Assembly (NCBI GenBank): GCA_937902605.1
Contig: CALFNC010000054.1
Coordinates: forward strand, 1 to 16,885
Direction of reading: 5' to 3'
DNA: 16,885 nt
Source of the DNA: an uncultured Acidobacteriota bacterium
Lineage (GTDB): Bacteria; Acidobacteriota; Thermoanaerobaculia; UBA5066
The translations under genes were made by a program, and so were the position numbers. Below, in pieces: positions 6,750 to 15,297 of this stretch. The notes beneath the pieces are model-generated. The model saw nothing but the letters and a program-made list of their open reading frames with translations, was not told where the DNA came from and searched no databases. Numbering within the stretch: position 1 is the first letter of the stretch; each line of letters starts with the position of its first letter.

Positions 6750-8713
6750 CAGTGGGCGGCCGTCTTGGCGGCCGTCCAGGTCGTCGCGCGGGATGCGGCG
6801 ACCTCGTTCATCTCGGCGATCAGCGCGTCGAGCAACCTCGACCCGGCGTCCCCGCTGCCGTGGAGGCGGAGCGATACCGTCCCCGCCGCCCGTTCCTTCT
6901 CCCCGACCACCAATAGGGCCGGGACCTTTTCCATCTCTCCGGCGCGAATCTTCGCGCCCAGCTTCTCGTTCCGCCCGTCGACCGTCGCCCGGAACCCGGC
7001 GGCGAGGAGCTTCGCCTCCACCTCGTGAGCGTATCCGTTGAACTTCTCGGAGACCGGGACGACGCGCACCTGCTCGGGCGCCAGCCAGAGCGGGAAGTTG
7101 CCGCCAGTGTGCTCGATCAGGATACCAAAGAACCTCTCGAGCGACCCGAGGACCGCGCGATGGAGGACCACCGGCCGGTGCTTCGCCCCGTCCTCGCCCG
7201 TGTACGTGAGGTCGAAGTTCTCCGGGTTCGCGAAGTCGACTTGCAGCGTCCCCAGCTGCCAGGGCCGGCCGATGGCGTCGGTCACCTGGAAATCGAGCTT
7301 CGGGCCATAGAACGCGCCGTCGCCGGCGTTGACGAAGAAGTCGCGGCCACGGCGCCGGAACGCCTCGGCAAGCGCGGCCTCGGCCTTGTCCCAGTTCGCG
7401 ATCTCACCCATGTACTTCTCCGGGCGCGTGCCGAGCCCCACGCGGACATCCGTGAAGCCGAACGTCGTGTAGACCTCATCGATCAGCTCGATGAAGCGGT
7501 CCAACTCGGCCGGCATCTGGTCCAGGGTGACGAAGATGTGGGAGTCGTCCTGACAGAAGGTCCGGACCCGCGTCAGCCCCTGCGTAACGCCCGATCGCTC
7601 GTACCGGTGGAGCCGTCCGAAGTCGGCGTAGCGTACCGGCAGGTCGCGGTAGGAGAACGCCTGCTGCGCGTACATCAGGAAATGCCCCGGGCAGTTCATC
7701 GGCTTCACACCGAATTCCCGGTCGTCGATCTCCGTGAAGTACATGTTCTCCTTGTAGTTCTGGTAGTGCCCCGACTTCCGGAAGAGGTCTGCGTCGAAGA
7801 CCTGCGGCGTCACCACTTCTTGGTAACCGTACTTCACGTACAGCTCGCGCATGTACGAGACGAGGATGTTGTAGACCGTCGCCCCCTTCGGCAGGAAGAA
7901 CGGCGAGGCGGGCGCCCATGGGTGGAACAGGAAGAGGCCCAGCTCCTTCCCGAGCTTCCGGTGGTCCCGCGCTCTCGCCTGCTCGAGCCGGTGAACGTGC
8001 TCGTCGAGCTCCTTCTGCGTGAGGAACGACGCACCGTAAATCCGCTGGAGCATCGGGTTCCGCTCGTCGCCCTTCCAGTAGGCGCCGGCGGAGTGCGTCA
8101 GCTTGAAGATGCCGAGCTTCCCCGTGGACGGGACGTGCGGCCCGCGGCAGAGGTCGACGAAATCCTTCTGCCGATAGCAGGAGACCGTGTCGTCGTCGGG
8201 AATGTCGCCGACGATCTCGACCTTCAGATGGTCCCCCTGCGCCCCGAAGATCTTGATCGCCTCGGCCTTCGGCATCTCCAGCCGCTCGACTGGGTTGTCC
8301 TCGGCCACGATCTTCTTCATCTCGGCCTCGATCCGCTCGAGGTCCTCGGGCGTGAAGGGCCGGCCCGGATCGAAGTCGTAGTAATAGCCGTTCTCGATGG
8401 CCGGCCCGATCCCGATCTTCACGTTCGGGAAGAGGCGCTTGACGGCGTTGGCCGTCAGGTGGGCCGTGGAGTGCCGGTAGAGCTCCAGGGCGTTCGGGTG
8501 CTTCGGCGTCACCACCTCGAACGAGCCTGATTTGGTGAGCGGTCTCGACAGGTCGAGGACCACCCCGTCCAGCTTGACGGCGAGGGCGTCCTTGGCCAGA
8601 CGGGCGCCGATCGACGCCGCGACGGTGGCGCCGGTCGTCCCCGTGGGGACCTCGCGCACGGAACGGTCGGGGAGCGTCAAACGGACGACGTCGCCTGGGA
8701 CTGCCTCGGACAT
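6749..8713 (-). CDS. thrS: Threonine--tRNA ligase
   Basis: Class II synthetase that charges tRNA(Thr) and clears Ser-tRNA(Thr). The 654-residue product is full length. Domains: TGS (about 8-70); second-additional editing domain with HSTAH (H81, H85) and CRGPH (C189, H193); catalytic core; and C-terminal anticodon-binding domain (about 547-645). The zinc ligands C341 (NCPGHF), H392 (DDSHIF) and H518 (PVVLHRA) are all present. Motif 2 reads FGRLHRYERSG and the motif 3 region GGNFPLWLAPEQ. The ATG follows AAAGGAAA about 11 nt upstream. It is the first protein gene after the two valine tRNAs and is followed at 13 bp by infC. No T-box is visible in the short leader. Confidence 0.97.
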   Translation of the reverse strand: MSEAVPGDVVRLTLPDRSVREVPTGTTGATVAASIGARLAKDALAVKLDGVVLDLSRPLTKSGSFEVVTPKHPNALELYRHSTAHLTANAVKRLFPNVKIGIGPAIENGYYYDFDPGRPFTPEDLERIEAEMKKIVAEDNPVERLEMPKAEAIKIFGAQGDHLKVEIVGDIPDDDTVSCYRQKDFVDLCRGPHVPSTGKLGIFKLTHSAGAYWKGDERNPMLQRIYGASFLTQKELDEHVHRLEQARARDHRKLGKELGLFLFHPWAPASPFFLPKGATVYNILVSYMRELYVKYGYQEVVTPQVFDADLFRKSGHYQNYKENMYFTEIDDREFGVKPMNCPGHFLMYAQQAFSYRDLPVRYADFGRLHRYERSGVTQGLTRVRTFCQDDSHIFVTLDQMPAELDRFIELIDEVYTTFGFTDVRVGLGTRPEKYMGEIANWDKAEAALAEAFRRRGRDFFVNAGDGAFYGPKLDFQVTDAIGRPWQLGTLQVDFANPENFDLTYTGEDGAKHRPVVLHRAVLGSLERFFGILIEHTGGNFPLWLAPEQVRVVPVSEKFNGYAHEVEAKLLAAGFRATVDGRNEKLGAKIRAGEMEKVPALLVVGEKERAAGTVSLRLHGSGDAGSRLLDALIAEMNEVAASRATTWTAAKTAAH

Positions 8714-8747
8714 CTCTCTCTCTTTCCTTTCTGTCAGACCTACCGCA

Positions 8748-8765
8748 CCCCGGGACGGCCCGAGG
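8748..8765 (-). other. Hairpin in the thrS leader
   Basis: On the minus strand CCTCGGG-CCGT-CCCGGGG forms a seven-pair stem (one G-U) with a four-base loop, between tRNA-Val(CAC) and thrS. No U-run follows, so it is not a classical terminator. It may mark RNase processing of the tRNA-thrS transcript or be a coincidence of GC-rich sequence. Confidence 0.3.
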
Positions 8766-8809
8766 CATTCGAATCGAAATCTGTTTTCTGGGGCGAGAGG
8801 CGGAGAGGA

Positions 8810-8885
8810 TGGTAGGCGCTAGCGGACTCGAACCGCTGACCCCTTCCGTGTGAAGGAAGTGCTCTACCGGCTGAGCTAAGCGCCT
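8810..8885 (-). tRNA. tRNA-Val (anticodon CAC)
   Basis: A complete cloverleaf is visible on the minus strand: acceptor AGGCGCT/AGCGCCT, D stem GCTC/GAGC, anticodon stem CTTCC/GGAAG with loop TTCACAC (anticodon CAC), T stem AGCGG/CCGCT with TTCGAGT loop, discriminator A and an encoded CCA at 8810-8812. It reads GUG codons. It lies 43 bp downstream of a second valine tRNA and upstream of thrS. Confidence 0.96.
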
Positions 8886-8928
8886 GAAGGTGCGGCGACG
8901 GCGACCTTAAGGGGAAGGCGGAACGGAA

Positions 8929-9003
<75 letters not shown>

Positions 9004-9215
9004 GCAATCATCGTTTCCGCTTCCCAGGGCTACCGGCAGGGGTCCCGCAGCCAAACAGGAGACATGGCTAAACGGGAGACTTGAAAGACCCCACCCTCGA
9101 CCCGGAATCAGATTGTCCAAAGAGCACTCCCCGGCCTAAGCGTCCGGGGCGGTGGAGGATACCGGCACCCCCGAATGACGTCAAGCGATCGAGCTTTCGG
9201 CTATTCTCGATCCAC

Positions 9216-10172
9216 TTGAAGCTCTTCATCCAGATCCCTGCCTGGAACGAGGAGGCGCAGATCGCCGCCGCGGTGCGGGAGCTGCCGCGGACCGTCGATG
9301 GGTTCGACTCGGTCGAGATTCTCGTCATCGACGACGGGTCGACGGACGCGACCTCCCGGGAGGCCCGGGCCGCCGGGGCCGACCACGTCGTCCGGCTGCC
9401 GATCCACCAGGGGCTGGCCGCCGCGTGGAGGGCGGGGCTCGACGCCTGCCTCCGGCTCGGCGCCGACGTCATCGTCTCGACCGACGCCGATCGGCAGTAC
9501 GCCGCCGACGACGTCGGCAAGCTGGTCGCCCCGATCCTGGCCGGAGAGGCCGAGTTCGTCGTCGGCGACCGCGGCGTCGCTACGAAACCCGACTTTTCCA
9601 TGAGCAAGCGCTGGATGCAACGTCTCGGCAGCTGGGCGGTCCGGCGGGCTTCCGGGGCCGACGTTCCCGACGCCACGTCCGGCTTCCGCGCCCTCACCCG
9701 CGAGGCGGCCCTCCGCCTGAACGTCTTCTCGAAGATGACGTACACGATCGAGACGTTGATCCAGGCCGGGACCAAGGAGATGGCGGTCGCGTCGGTGAAG
9801 GTCGGCACGAACTCGCCGGTGAGGCCCTCACGCCTCTTCCGCAGGACCTCGGACTACGTCCTGATCCAGGGCGCCAACATCCTCCGAATGACTGCCCTTT
9901 ACAAGCCCCTGCCGGTCTTCTTCGGCCTGGCGGCGCTCCTCTTCGGGGGTGGGATGCTCCTCGTCGGGCGCTACCTCTGGTTCGTGGCGGCGAACCAGAA
10001 CCCGGCGGGACACATCCAGTCGCTGCTGCTCGCGGCCGTCCTCTTCCTCGCCGCGACGATCTCCTTCCTGACCGGCCTCCTCGCCGACCTGATCTCGATC
10101 AACCGGGCGCTGCTCGAAGAGGTCCTGGTGCGGCTGAGAAAGAGCGAGAGCGGCCCGGACGATCGGGCCTGA
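9216..10172 (+). CDS. Family 2 glycosyltransferase, polyprenyl-phosphate type with two C-terminal TM helices
   Basis: A GT2-fold enzyme that probably moves a sugar from a nucleotide donor to a polyprenyl phosphate or a similar membrane acceptor. From the chosen start it has 318 residues: the opening IQIPAWNEE strand, VIDDGSTD (D39, D40), STDADRQY with the metal-binding D90-x-D92, a DATSGFRALTREA acceptor-loop motif (about 152-164), and two membrane helices (about 232-258 and 268-294) ending in a basic tail. This layout matches DPM1/ArnC-like enzymes. TTG at 9216 gives the usual N-terminus but lacks a clear Shine-Dalgarno. A TTG at 9081 would add 45 Pro- and Arg-rich residues that look non-coding. 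It stands alone on the plus strand, divergent from the tRNAs and convergent with the decayed acyl-CoA synthetase. Substrate unknown. Confidence 0.87.
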   Translation: MKLFIQIPAWNEEAQIAAAVRELPRTVDGFDSVEILVIDDGSTDATSREARAAGADHVVRLPIHQGLAAAWRAGLDACLRLGADVIVSTDADRQYAADDVGKLVAPILAGEAEFVVGDRGVATKPDFSMSKRWMQRLGSWAVRRASGADVPDATSGFRALTREAALRLNVFSKMTYTIETLIQAGTKEMAVASVKVGTNSPVRPSRLFRRTSDYVLIQGANILRMTALYKPLPVFFGLAALLFGGGMLLVGRYLWFVAANQNPAGHIQSLLLAAVLFLAATISFLTGLLADLISINRALLEEVLVRLRKSESGPDDRA

Positions 10173-10183
10173 GAGGCGGACGG

Positions 10184-10720
10184 GCCTCCGTACCTCCGCT
10201 TCACCTCGTCATGGTAGTGCTCGGCGGCAGCGCGCCGGCGGACCTTCATCGTCGGCGTCATCTCGCCGCGTTCGATCGAGAGCGGCTCGGGGAGGAGAGT
10301 GAACCGGATGATCCGCTCGAACGGCGTGAACGCCTGCGACCCCTCCCCGATCACGGCGATCTGGTCGACGAAATGGTCCGCGCCGATCGCCGACTCGATC
10401 TGCTGCGGCGCGACGTACTTGCCTCCGGAGGTCTTGATCAGGTCCTTGATCCGCTCGGTGATCCGAAGGTTTCCCTCGGCGTCCATCAGCCCTGCGTCGC
10501 CGGTCCGGAACCAGCCGTTTACGAACGCCTCCGCGGTCTCGCGGGGCTTTTAGTAGTACCCCTTCATCACCGTCGAGCCGCGGACCAGGATCTCCCCCTC
10601 GTCGGAGATCCGCGGGAATCATCACTTGGCCCTCACAGCCGGCGTGATCGGGGTTCACGCCCTTCAGAGGATACGCGCTCCCAGTGCTCCGGCCGTAAAA
10701 GGGCTGCTTCACGCGTCCGA
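10184..10720 (-). pseudogene. Remnant of a long-chain acyl-CoA synthetase (AMP-forming)
   Basis: The C-terminal third of a FadD/FAA1-type fatty acyl-CoA ligase is recognisable but broken. On the minus strand the A8-A10 region reads DEGEILVRGSTVMKGYY, then an in-frame TAA (10550-10552) where relatives usually have Lys, then KPRETAEAFVNGWFRTGDAG, LRITERIKDLIKTSGGKYVAPQQIE and GEMTPTMKVRRR. The stretch between AVIGEG and PFERIIRF lacks roughly 60-70 residues present in relatives. Upstream of 10620 the reading frame shifts and only a doubtful trace (FYG...VNPDHAG) remains. The catalytic N-terminal two thirds are gone. Beyond RYGG the frame runs on without its native stop into the neighbouring gene. 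It lies convergent to the glycosyltransferase and next to the kinase. It is non-functional. Confidence 0.85.
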
Positions 10721-10769
10721 GTACGCAGGCAGTCTCAGACGGCGACCCCTGACAGCCACCAGGGTTCTA

Positions 10770-13622
10770 TCAGCGGCCATAGTCCTTCGCGCAACGAAAC
10801 CCCACGTACTTCGATCGGGCCAGACGTGGCATCGAAGAGCGCTGGGAGACACGCAGCTGAACCATCGGAAACGGTCCCCATCCACCCCCTCGAATGACGA
10901 CATCCTTCCCGTTGCCAGGTCCCCCTGGATCCTGCGGCGGCGAGTGCGCATAGAACGAGGCGTCAAACCGGTCCGCGCAGAGCTCCCAGACATTTCCGGC
11001 CATGTCGAACAACCCGAACCCGTTGGGCGGGAAGGATGCGGCGGGGCTCGTCTCGTACCAGACGTCGCGCCCTCCTGTGCCGTCGAAGTTCGCATTGTCA
11101 TGAGTGATCTCGTTTCCACTCGGATACCGGGCTGCCGGAAGGCCTCCCCGCGCCGCATACTCCCATTCGGCCTCGGTGGGGAGCCTCCCACCGAGATAGC
11201 TGCAATATTGAACGGCGTGCTCCCATGAGACGGAAACGACCGGGTGGTCCGCCATTTCCGCGTCGGAATACGCCCGTCGGTTCTCAGGCGGAGAGCAGAA
11301 TCCGGCATCGACACAGGTGCGGTACTGCCTGTTCGTCGTCTCGGTCGCGGCCATCGAGAACAGCTTCGAGATAACAACCCGGTGGCGCGGTACCTCCGAC
11401 GACTCGCAGCTCATGTCGGACGCGGTACAGCCCATCCTGAAGTTACCCGACGGGATCTTCACCCATTGCACGGCCTCCGACCGCGCTCCCTTTCCGACTG
11501 CTTCGAGACTCTGGGAGGTCGAGCCGGCCATCCCGGCGACTTCCGGATCTCGAGCTCCGCTTCCCTGACCAGCTTCGGATGCCATTCGAATCCGCTTGTT
11601 GCTGCCGGCCCCGTCGGCTCTCGAACCTGGCCTGGTCGCCGATTCCCGGACCACCCTGAAGCCGGTGAATCTACTCGGGCCGCTCTCCCATGACCGGGCC
11701 GAAGCTCGGAGCTCCCGCGGAAGAGCGCCCCACGACCCACCGCGCGTCAACCGACCGCCCCCCGAAATCCCGCCCATCGAGCGCCCGTCGAACTGCGCGG
11801 TCGTCGGATAAGGACCGGACCGGTCCGCACACCACTCCTTGATGTTGCCTGCCATGTCATATAGCCCGAACCCGTTGGACTGAAAGGACGCAACGGGAGC
11901 AGTTCCCTCCCACCTGTCCCTGCCTCCGACACCCTTGTAGTTCGCCTGTTCGTGACTGATCGAGCTTCCCCACGGATAGATCTGTCCTCCCCTCCCTCCC
12001 CGCGCCGAGTATTCCCATTCAGCCTCGGTCGGCAATCGTCCACCCACCCAGCGGGAGAAAGCGTCCGCGTCTTCCCACGACACGAAGACGACGGGGTGGT
12101 TCACCTTTGCCGGGTCATCGTATACGGCTCTCTGGACAGGCGCTCTGCATGCCCCCGCCCGCACGCACTCCTGGTACTGCGCATTCGTCGTCTCCGTGGC
12201 AGCGATCTGGAGACCCACGCCGATGGTGACTTCCCGTGCCGGAATCTCTCTCCCCAGGCACTCGAGATCGCCGGCCGTACACCCCATGTGGAACGTGGCG
12301 GCTGGAAGGGTGACCCACTGGATCGTCGGCCCTCGGGCTGGCGATGCGATCGCCTTTCGCAGCAATGGCTCTCGAGCAGGTTCCGGCTGGCGCTGCTCCT
12401 GCCGCTCCCCCACTATGGGCAGAACGTTCGTCGCCTCATCCTTCGCCAACGGTGTCGAGTGGTACGAAGGGGACGACCTGGAGACGGGAGCCGCCGGTGA
12501 GCTCCTGGTCTCCTCTCTGAAAGACCTCCACAAGAGCCCGGCAGCGCCGGCTAGCGGCAGGACTGCGACCAGGTACGGCAACCCAGCCATTGCCCGACGG
12601 CGCCACGGATGGATTGGAGGACTTCGTGGCGGTGCGTCCAGCTCGATGGACCTCAGCACGCCGAGTTCTGTCGAGACATCTTCTGGCGTAGCCGGAGGTG
12701 CGCCGTCCGGGCGCCGGCCGATACTCGCGGTCATCTGGTCCGTCTCCTCGACCGTACCTTCCGCGATTTCGTCCTGCGATCCCGTTTTCGAACCGGGAGC
12801 GGCGAGAATCCGCGCCAGCGCACCGACAAATGAACTACAACTCCCATATCGCTTTGCGGGGTCCTTGTCGAGAACCCTTGTGAAAACTTCGTCCACTTCA
12901 AGCCCTAACGCGGCGTTCATGGCCGATGGCAGAGGCGGGGGCTCGTAAATGATCTTGTAGAGGAGAGCCGGCGTTGCGAGCCTTTCGAAGGGAAGCGCCC
13001 CTGTCAGGAGGTGGTACGCGACGATGCCGAGAGAGTACTGATCGCTTGATGGGCCCACCCGGTGTCCCATCGCCTGTTCCGGCGACATGAAACACGGCGT
13101 CCCGAGGACGATTCCGGTCGAGGTGAGCGAAACCGAATCCTCGAGATTCCGTGCGAGGCCGAAGTCCGCGAGACACGGCCGGTCAGATGAATCGAAAAGG
13201 ATGTTACCGGGCTTGACATCCCGATGCACGACACCGTTGCCGTGGGCGTAGTCGAGTGCGGACGCAAGAGACACCAGCCATCTCAGGGCGTCGCCCTTCG
13301 AAACCATGCCAATCAGGCGATCCGACAGGCGCCCTCGATCCATGTACTGTGTCACGAGGTAGGGGCGCGATCCCACGTTCCCGAGGTCGAAGATCTTGAC
13401 GATGTGGGGATGATCGAGAAGGGCCACGACTCGGGCCTCGCGAAAGAACCGGTCGACGTTCTGCGGCTTCGGCGCGATTCCCGGCAGGATCACCTTCACC
13501 GCGACGAGCCTGCGAAGGATCTCGTCCCGCGCTTCCCAGACCTCCGCCGTTCCCCCTACACCGATCGGCTTCTGGAGGACGTAGCGCCCCAGGGACATTC
13601 CGCTTCTCAACGAGTTAGACAT
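10770..13622 (-). CDS. Transmembrane Ser/Thr protein kinase with two FGE-like sensor domains
   Basis: A Hanks-type kinase of about 950 residues. The kinase domain (about 12-275) has an intact glycine loop (IGVGGTAEVWEARD), VAVK lysine (K43), HRDVKPGN (D135), DFG (153-155) and GTPCFMSPEQ, so it should be active. A Pro-rich linker leads to one membrane helix (about 347-366), then two formylglycine-generating-enzyme/SUMF1-like domains outside the cytoplasm (about 434-658 and 718-946). Both have GRLPTEAEWEYxARGG, NGFGLxDMAGN and RGGxWG, but neither has the paired catalytic cysteines near the RGG motif, so they are more likely binding domains. Each carries CTAxDxxC and Cx5C pairs that could form disulfides. 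ATG 13622 (or 13598, with GAGAAG before it) is preferred over 13853, which would overlap the divergent glycosyltransferase. Ligand unknown. Confidence 0.9.
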   Translation of the reverse strand: MSNSLRSGMSLGRYVLQKPIGVGGTAEVWEARDEILRRLVAVKVILPGIAPKPQNVDRFFREARVVALLDHPHIVKIFDLGNVGSRPYLVTQYMDRGRLSDRLIGMVSKGDALRWLVSLASALDYAHGNGVVHRDVKPGNILFDSSDRPCLADFGLARNLEDSVSLTSTGIVLGTPCFMSPEQAMGHRVGPSSDQYSLGIVAYHLLTGALPFERLATPALLYKIIYEPPPLPSAMNAALGLEVDEVFTRVLDKDPAKRYGSCSSFVGALARILAAPGSKTGSQDEIAEGTVEETDQMTASIGRRPDGAPPATPEDVSTELGVLRSIELDAPPRSPPIHPWRRRAMAGLPYLVAVLPLAGAAGLLWRSFREETRSSPAAPVSRSSPSYHSTPLAKDEATNVLPIVGERQEQRQPEPAREPLLRKAIASPARGPTIQWVTLPAATFHMGCTAGDLECLGREIPAREVTIGVGLQIAATETTNAQYQECVRAGACRAPVQRAVYDDPAKVNHPVVFVSWEDADAFSRWVGGRLPTEAEWEYSARGGRGGQIYPWGSSISHEQANYKGVGGRDRWEGTAPVASFQSNGFGLYDMAGNIKEWCADRSGPYPTTAQFDGRSMGGISGGGRLTRGGSWGALPRELRASARSWESGPSRFTGFRVVRESATRPGSRADGAGSNKRIRMASEAGQGSGARDPEVAGMAGSTSQSLEAVGKGARSEAVQWVKIPSGNFRMGCTASDMSCESSEVPRHRVVISKLFSMAATETTNRQYRTCVDAGFCSPPENRRAYSDAEMADHPVVSVSWEHAVQYCSYLGGRLPTEAEWEYAARGGLPAARYPSGNEITHDNANFDGTGGRDVWYETSPAASFPPNGFGLFDMAGNVWELCADRFDASFYAHSPPQDPGGPGNGKDVVIRGGGWGPFPMVQLRVSQRSSMPRLARSKYVGFRCAKDYGR

Positions 13623-13816
13623 CGGATCCACGATCTGGAAGTCGCCGTATTCTATGCGCCGAGCCCGGGGTGTCGGAACGGGGCGCCCATGCTCGAGGCG
13701 AGCGTAGAGCGCGTCGCGGAACGGTCCCTCGACAGGTGCTATCCTTTTCCCCGGACGGGTAGAAACATGATCTCCGCGATCGTCGCCATCGCTCTTGCTT
13801 CGATTACCCGCCGGGT

Positions 13817-15253
13817 ATGCAATCCCCGGCCCATCTGCCAATGAAGCAGGCATTCCTCGCCTTCACCTGGGTCGCCACCGTCTATGTGGTGGGCTACTAC
13901 ACGGTCTCGCTCGCGATGGTCCTCCTGGCGGCAATCGAGCTCCGGCGTCAAAGGGCGTGCGCCGTACCAGGCGTAACCGAGGCCCTCCTCCACTCTGGGG
14001 CGATGCCCGGCATCTCGGTGATCGTGCCGGCCTACAACGAGGAGAAGGGGATCACCCGCACGATCCGTTCGCTGGCGGCCGCCCGATATCCCGACCTCGA
14101 GATCATCGTCGTCAACGACGGATCCAAGGATGGGACGATCGCGACGCTCCTGGTTGACTGGGAACTGCTCCCTTCGAACAAGCTTCCGCGGGCATCCCTC
14201 CCGACCGCACCGATCCGCGCGGTTTACCGGAGCCCGCTCGAACCGCGCCTCGTCGTCATCGACAAGCGCAACGGGGGGAAGGCCGACGCCCTCAACGCCG
14301 GTATCGACTTCGCCTCCCGGCCCCTCGTCTGCGCCATCGACGCCGACGTCCTGGTCGACCCCGACTCGCTCCTGCACCTCGCCCGCCCTTTCGTCGAGGA
14401 CCCGACCACGGTGGCGACGAGCGGGACGATCCGCCTGCTGAACGGCTGCTCCGTCACCGAGACGGGACGCGTCGTCCCCGGCCTCCAGAAGAGCCTCCTT
14501 GTCCTTTTCCAGGCCCTGGAGTACTCGAGGGCCTTCACCCTCGGGCGACTCTTCTTCAACCCGCTGAACGCTCAGCTGATCATCTCGGGAGCCTTCGGAC
14601 TCTTCCAGCGCTCCCTCCTCCTCGAGCTGGGGGGCTACCAGGCCTATGCGATCGGCGAGGACATGGAGCTCGTCGTACGCGCGCAGCGCCACCTTCGTCA
14701 GGTGAAGCGGCCGTTCCGCATCATCTCGATCGCGGACGCCGTCCTCTTCACCGAGGCACCGACGAAGGTCGGGGAGCTGGGGCGCCAGCGCACCCGGTGG
14801 CACCAGGGACTCCTCACGTCGCTCAGGCTCCACCGCGATCTCTTCCTGAACCCCCGTTTCGGATGGGTCGGCCTGTTCGCGGTCCCCTACTTCGTCCTGT
14901 TCGAGCTCCTCTCCCCGTTCTTCGAGCTGGGAGGATGGCTCCTCCTCCCCGTCGCCTGGGCGTTCGGGATGCTCTCCCTGTCGGCCGTCATCCCATTCTT
15001 CATTGCCGCCACGACGTTGTCGGTCCTGGTTTCCATCTCGGCCCTCCTCGTCGACTCCCTCGCCTTCGACCACTTCGCGCGGATCGGCGACCGCCTGGGC
15101 CTCCTTCTAGCAGCGTTTCTCGAGCCCTTCGGGTATCACCAGCTCTGCCTCTTCTTCCGACTCCGCGCCTTCCCCCAACACTACGGCTCCATTCACATCC
15201 GAACGGGTTGGGTGCCCCCGGCGCGAGCGCAGAATCCGATGGGCGCGCGATGA
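13817..15253 (+). CDS. Processive family 2 glycosyltransferase (BcsA/PgaC/hyaluronan-synthase-like)
   Basis: A membrane polysaccharide synthase of 478 residues that probably polymerises a nucleotide sugar and may export the chain. An N-terminal membrane helix (about 12-40) precedes the GT-A domain with VPAYNEE, VVNDGSKDG (D101), NGGKADALNAG, the DxD motif IDADVLVD (D175, D177), SGAFGLF, GED (280-282) and QRTRW (324-328), the set typical of processive beta-glycosyltransferases. Several C-terminal helices follow (about 348-368, 373-412 and 426-447). There is no PilZ domain, so c-di-GMP control as in BcsA is not evident. ATG 13841 is an alternative start; neither has a strong Shine-Dalgarno. Its stop overlaps a mini-ORF leading to the FHA-STAS gene, suggesting an operon. 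The polymer cannot be named from sequence. Confidence 0.9.
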   Translation: MQSPAHLPMKQAFLAFTWVATVYVVGYYTVSLAMVLLAAIELRRQRACAVPGVTEALLHSGAMPGISVIVPAYNEEKGITRTIRSLAAARYPDLEIIVVNDGSKDGTIATLLVDWELLPSNKLPRASLPTAPIRAVYRSPLEPRLVVIDKRNGGKADALNAGIDFASRPLVCAIDADVLVDPDSLLHLARPFVEDPTTVATSGTIRLLNGCSVTETGRVVPGLQKSLLVLFQALEYSRAFTLGRLFFNPLNAQLIISGAFGLFQRSLLLELGGYQAYAIGEDMELVVRAQRHLRQVKRPFRIISIADAVLFTEAPTKVGELGRQRTRWHQGLLTSLRLHRDLFLNPRFGWVGLFAVPYFVLFELLSPFFELGGWLLLPVAWAFGMLSLSAVIPFFIAATTLSVLVSISALLVDSLAFDHFARIGDRLGLLLAAFLEPFGYHQLCLFFRLRAFPQHYGSIHIRTGWVPPARAQNPMGAR

Positions 15254-15297
15254 GGCCTCACGAAGAGACTTCGGGCAAAGGAGCGTCGGCCGCTTGA
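15250..15297 (+). CDS. 15-residue mini-ORF bridging the glycosyltransferase and FHA-STAS genes
   Basis: An ATG overlaps the glycosyltransferase stop as ATGA, runs for 15 codons (MRPHEETSGKGASAA) and stops in TGA that overlaps the TTG start of the next gene as TTGA. The arrangement could carry ribosomes across the gap and couple translation of the two flanking genes. The peptide resembles nothing known and may have no function of its own; the whole could be chance. Confidence 0.25.
   Translation: MRPHEETSGKGASAA

Noticed and set aside
7025-8530. 501-codon plus-strand frame opposite thrS
   Set aside because: Mirror of the thrS codons on the other strand; Glu/Arg/Val-rich without any known fold.
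9425-10897. 490-codon plus-strand frame overlapping the glycosyltransferase and the pseudogene
   Set aside because: Extremely Arg/Pro/Gly-rich, and it crosses a real gene and a gene remnant in another frame.
13623-13853. N-terminal extension of the kinase to 13853
   Set aside because: It would overlap the divergent glycosyltransferase start, has no Shine-Dalgarno and precedes the kinase fold with low-complexity residues.
13739-15073. 444-codon minus-strand frame opposite the processive glycosyltransferase
   Set aside because: Acidic, repetitive antisense translation; the glycosyltransferase motifs on the plus strand are complete.
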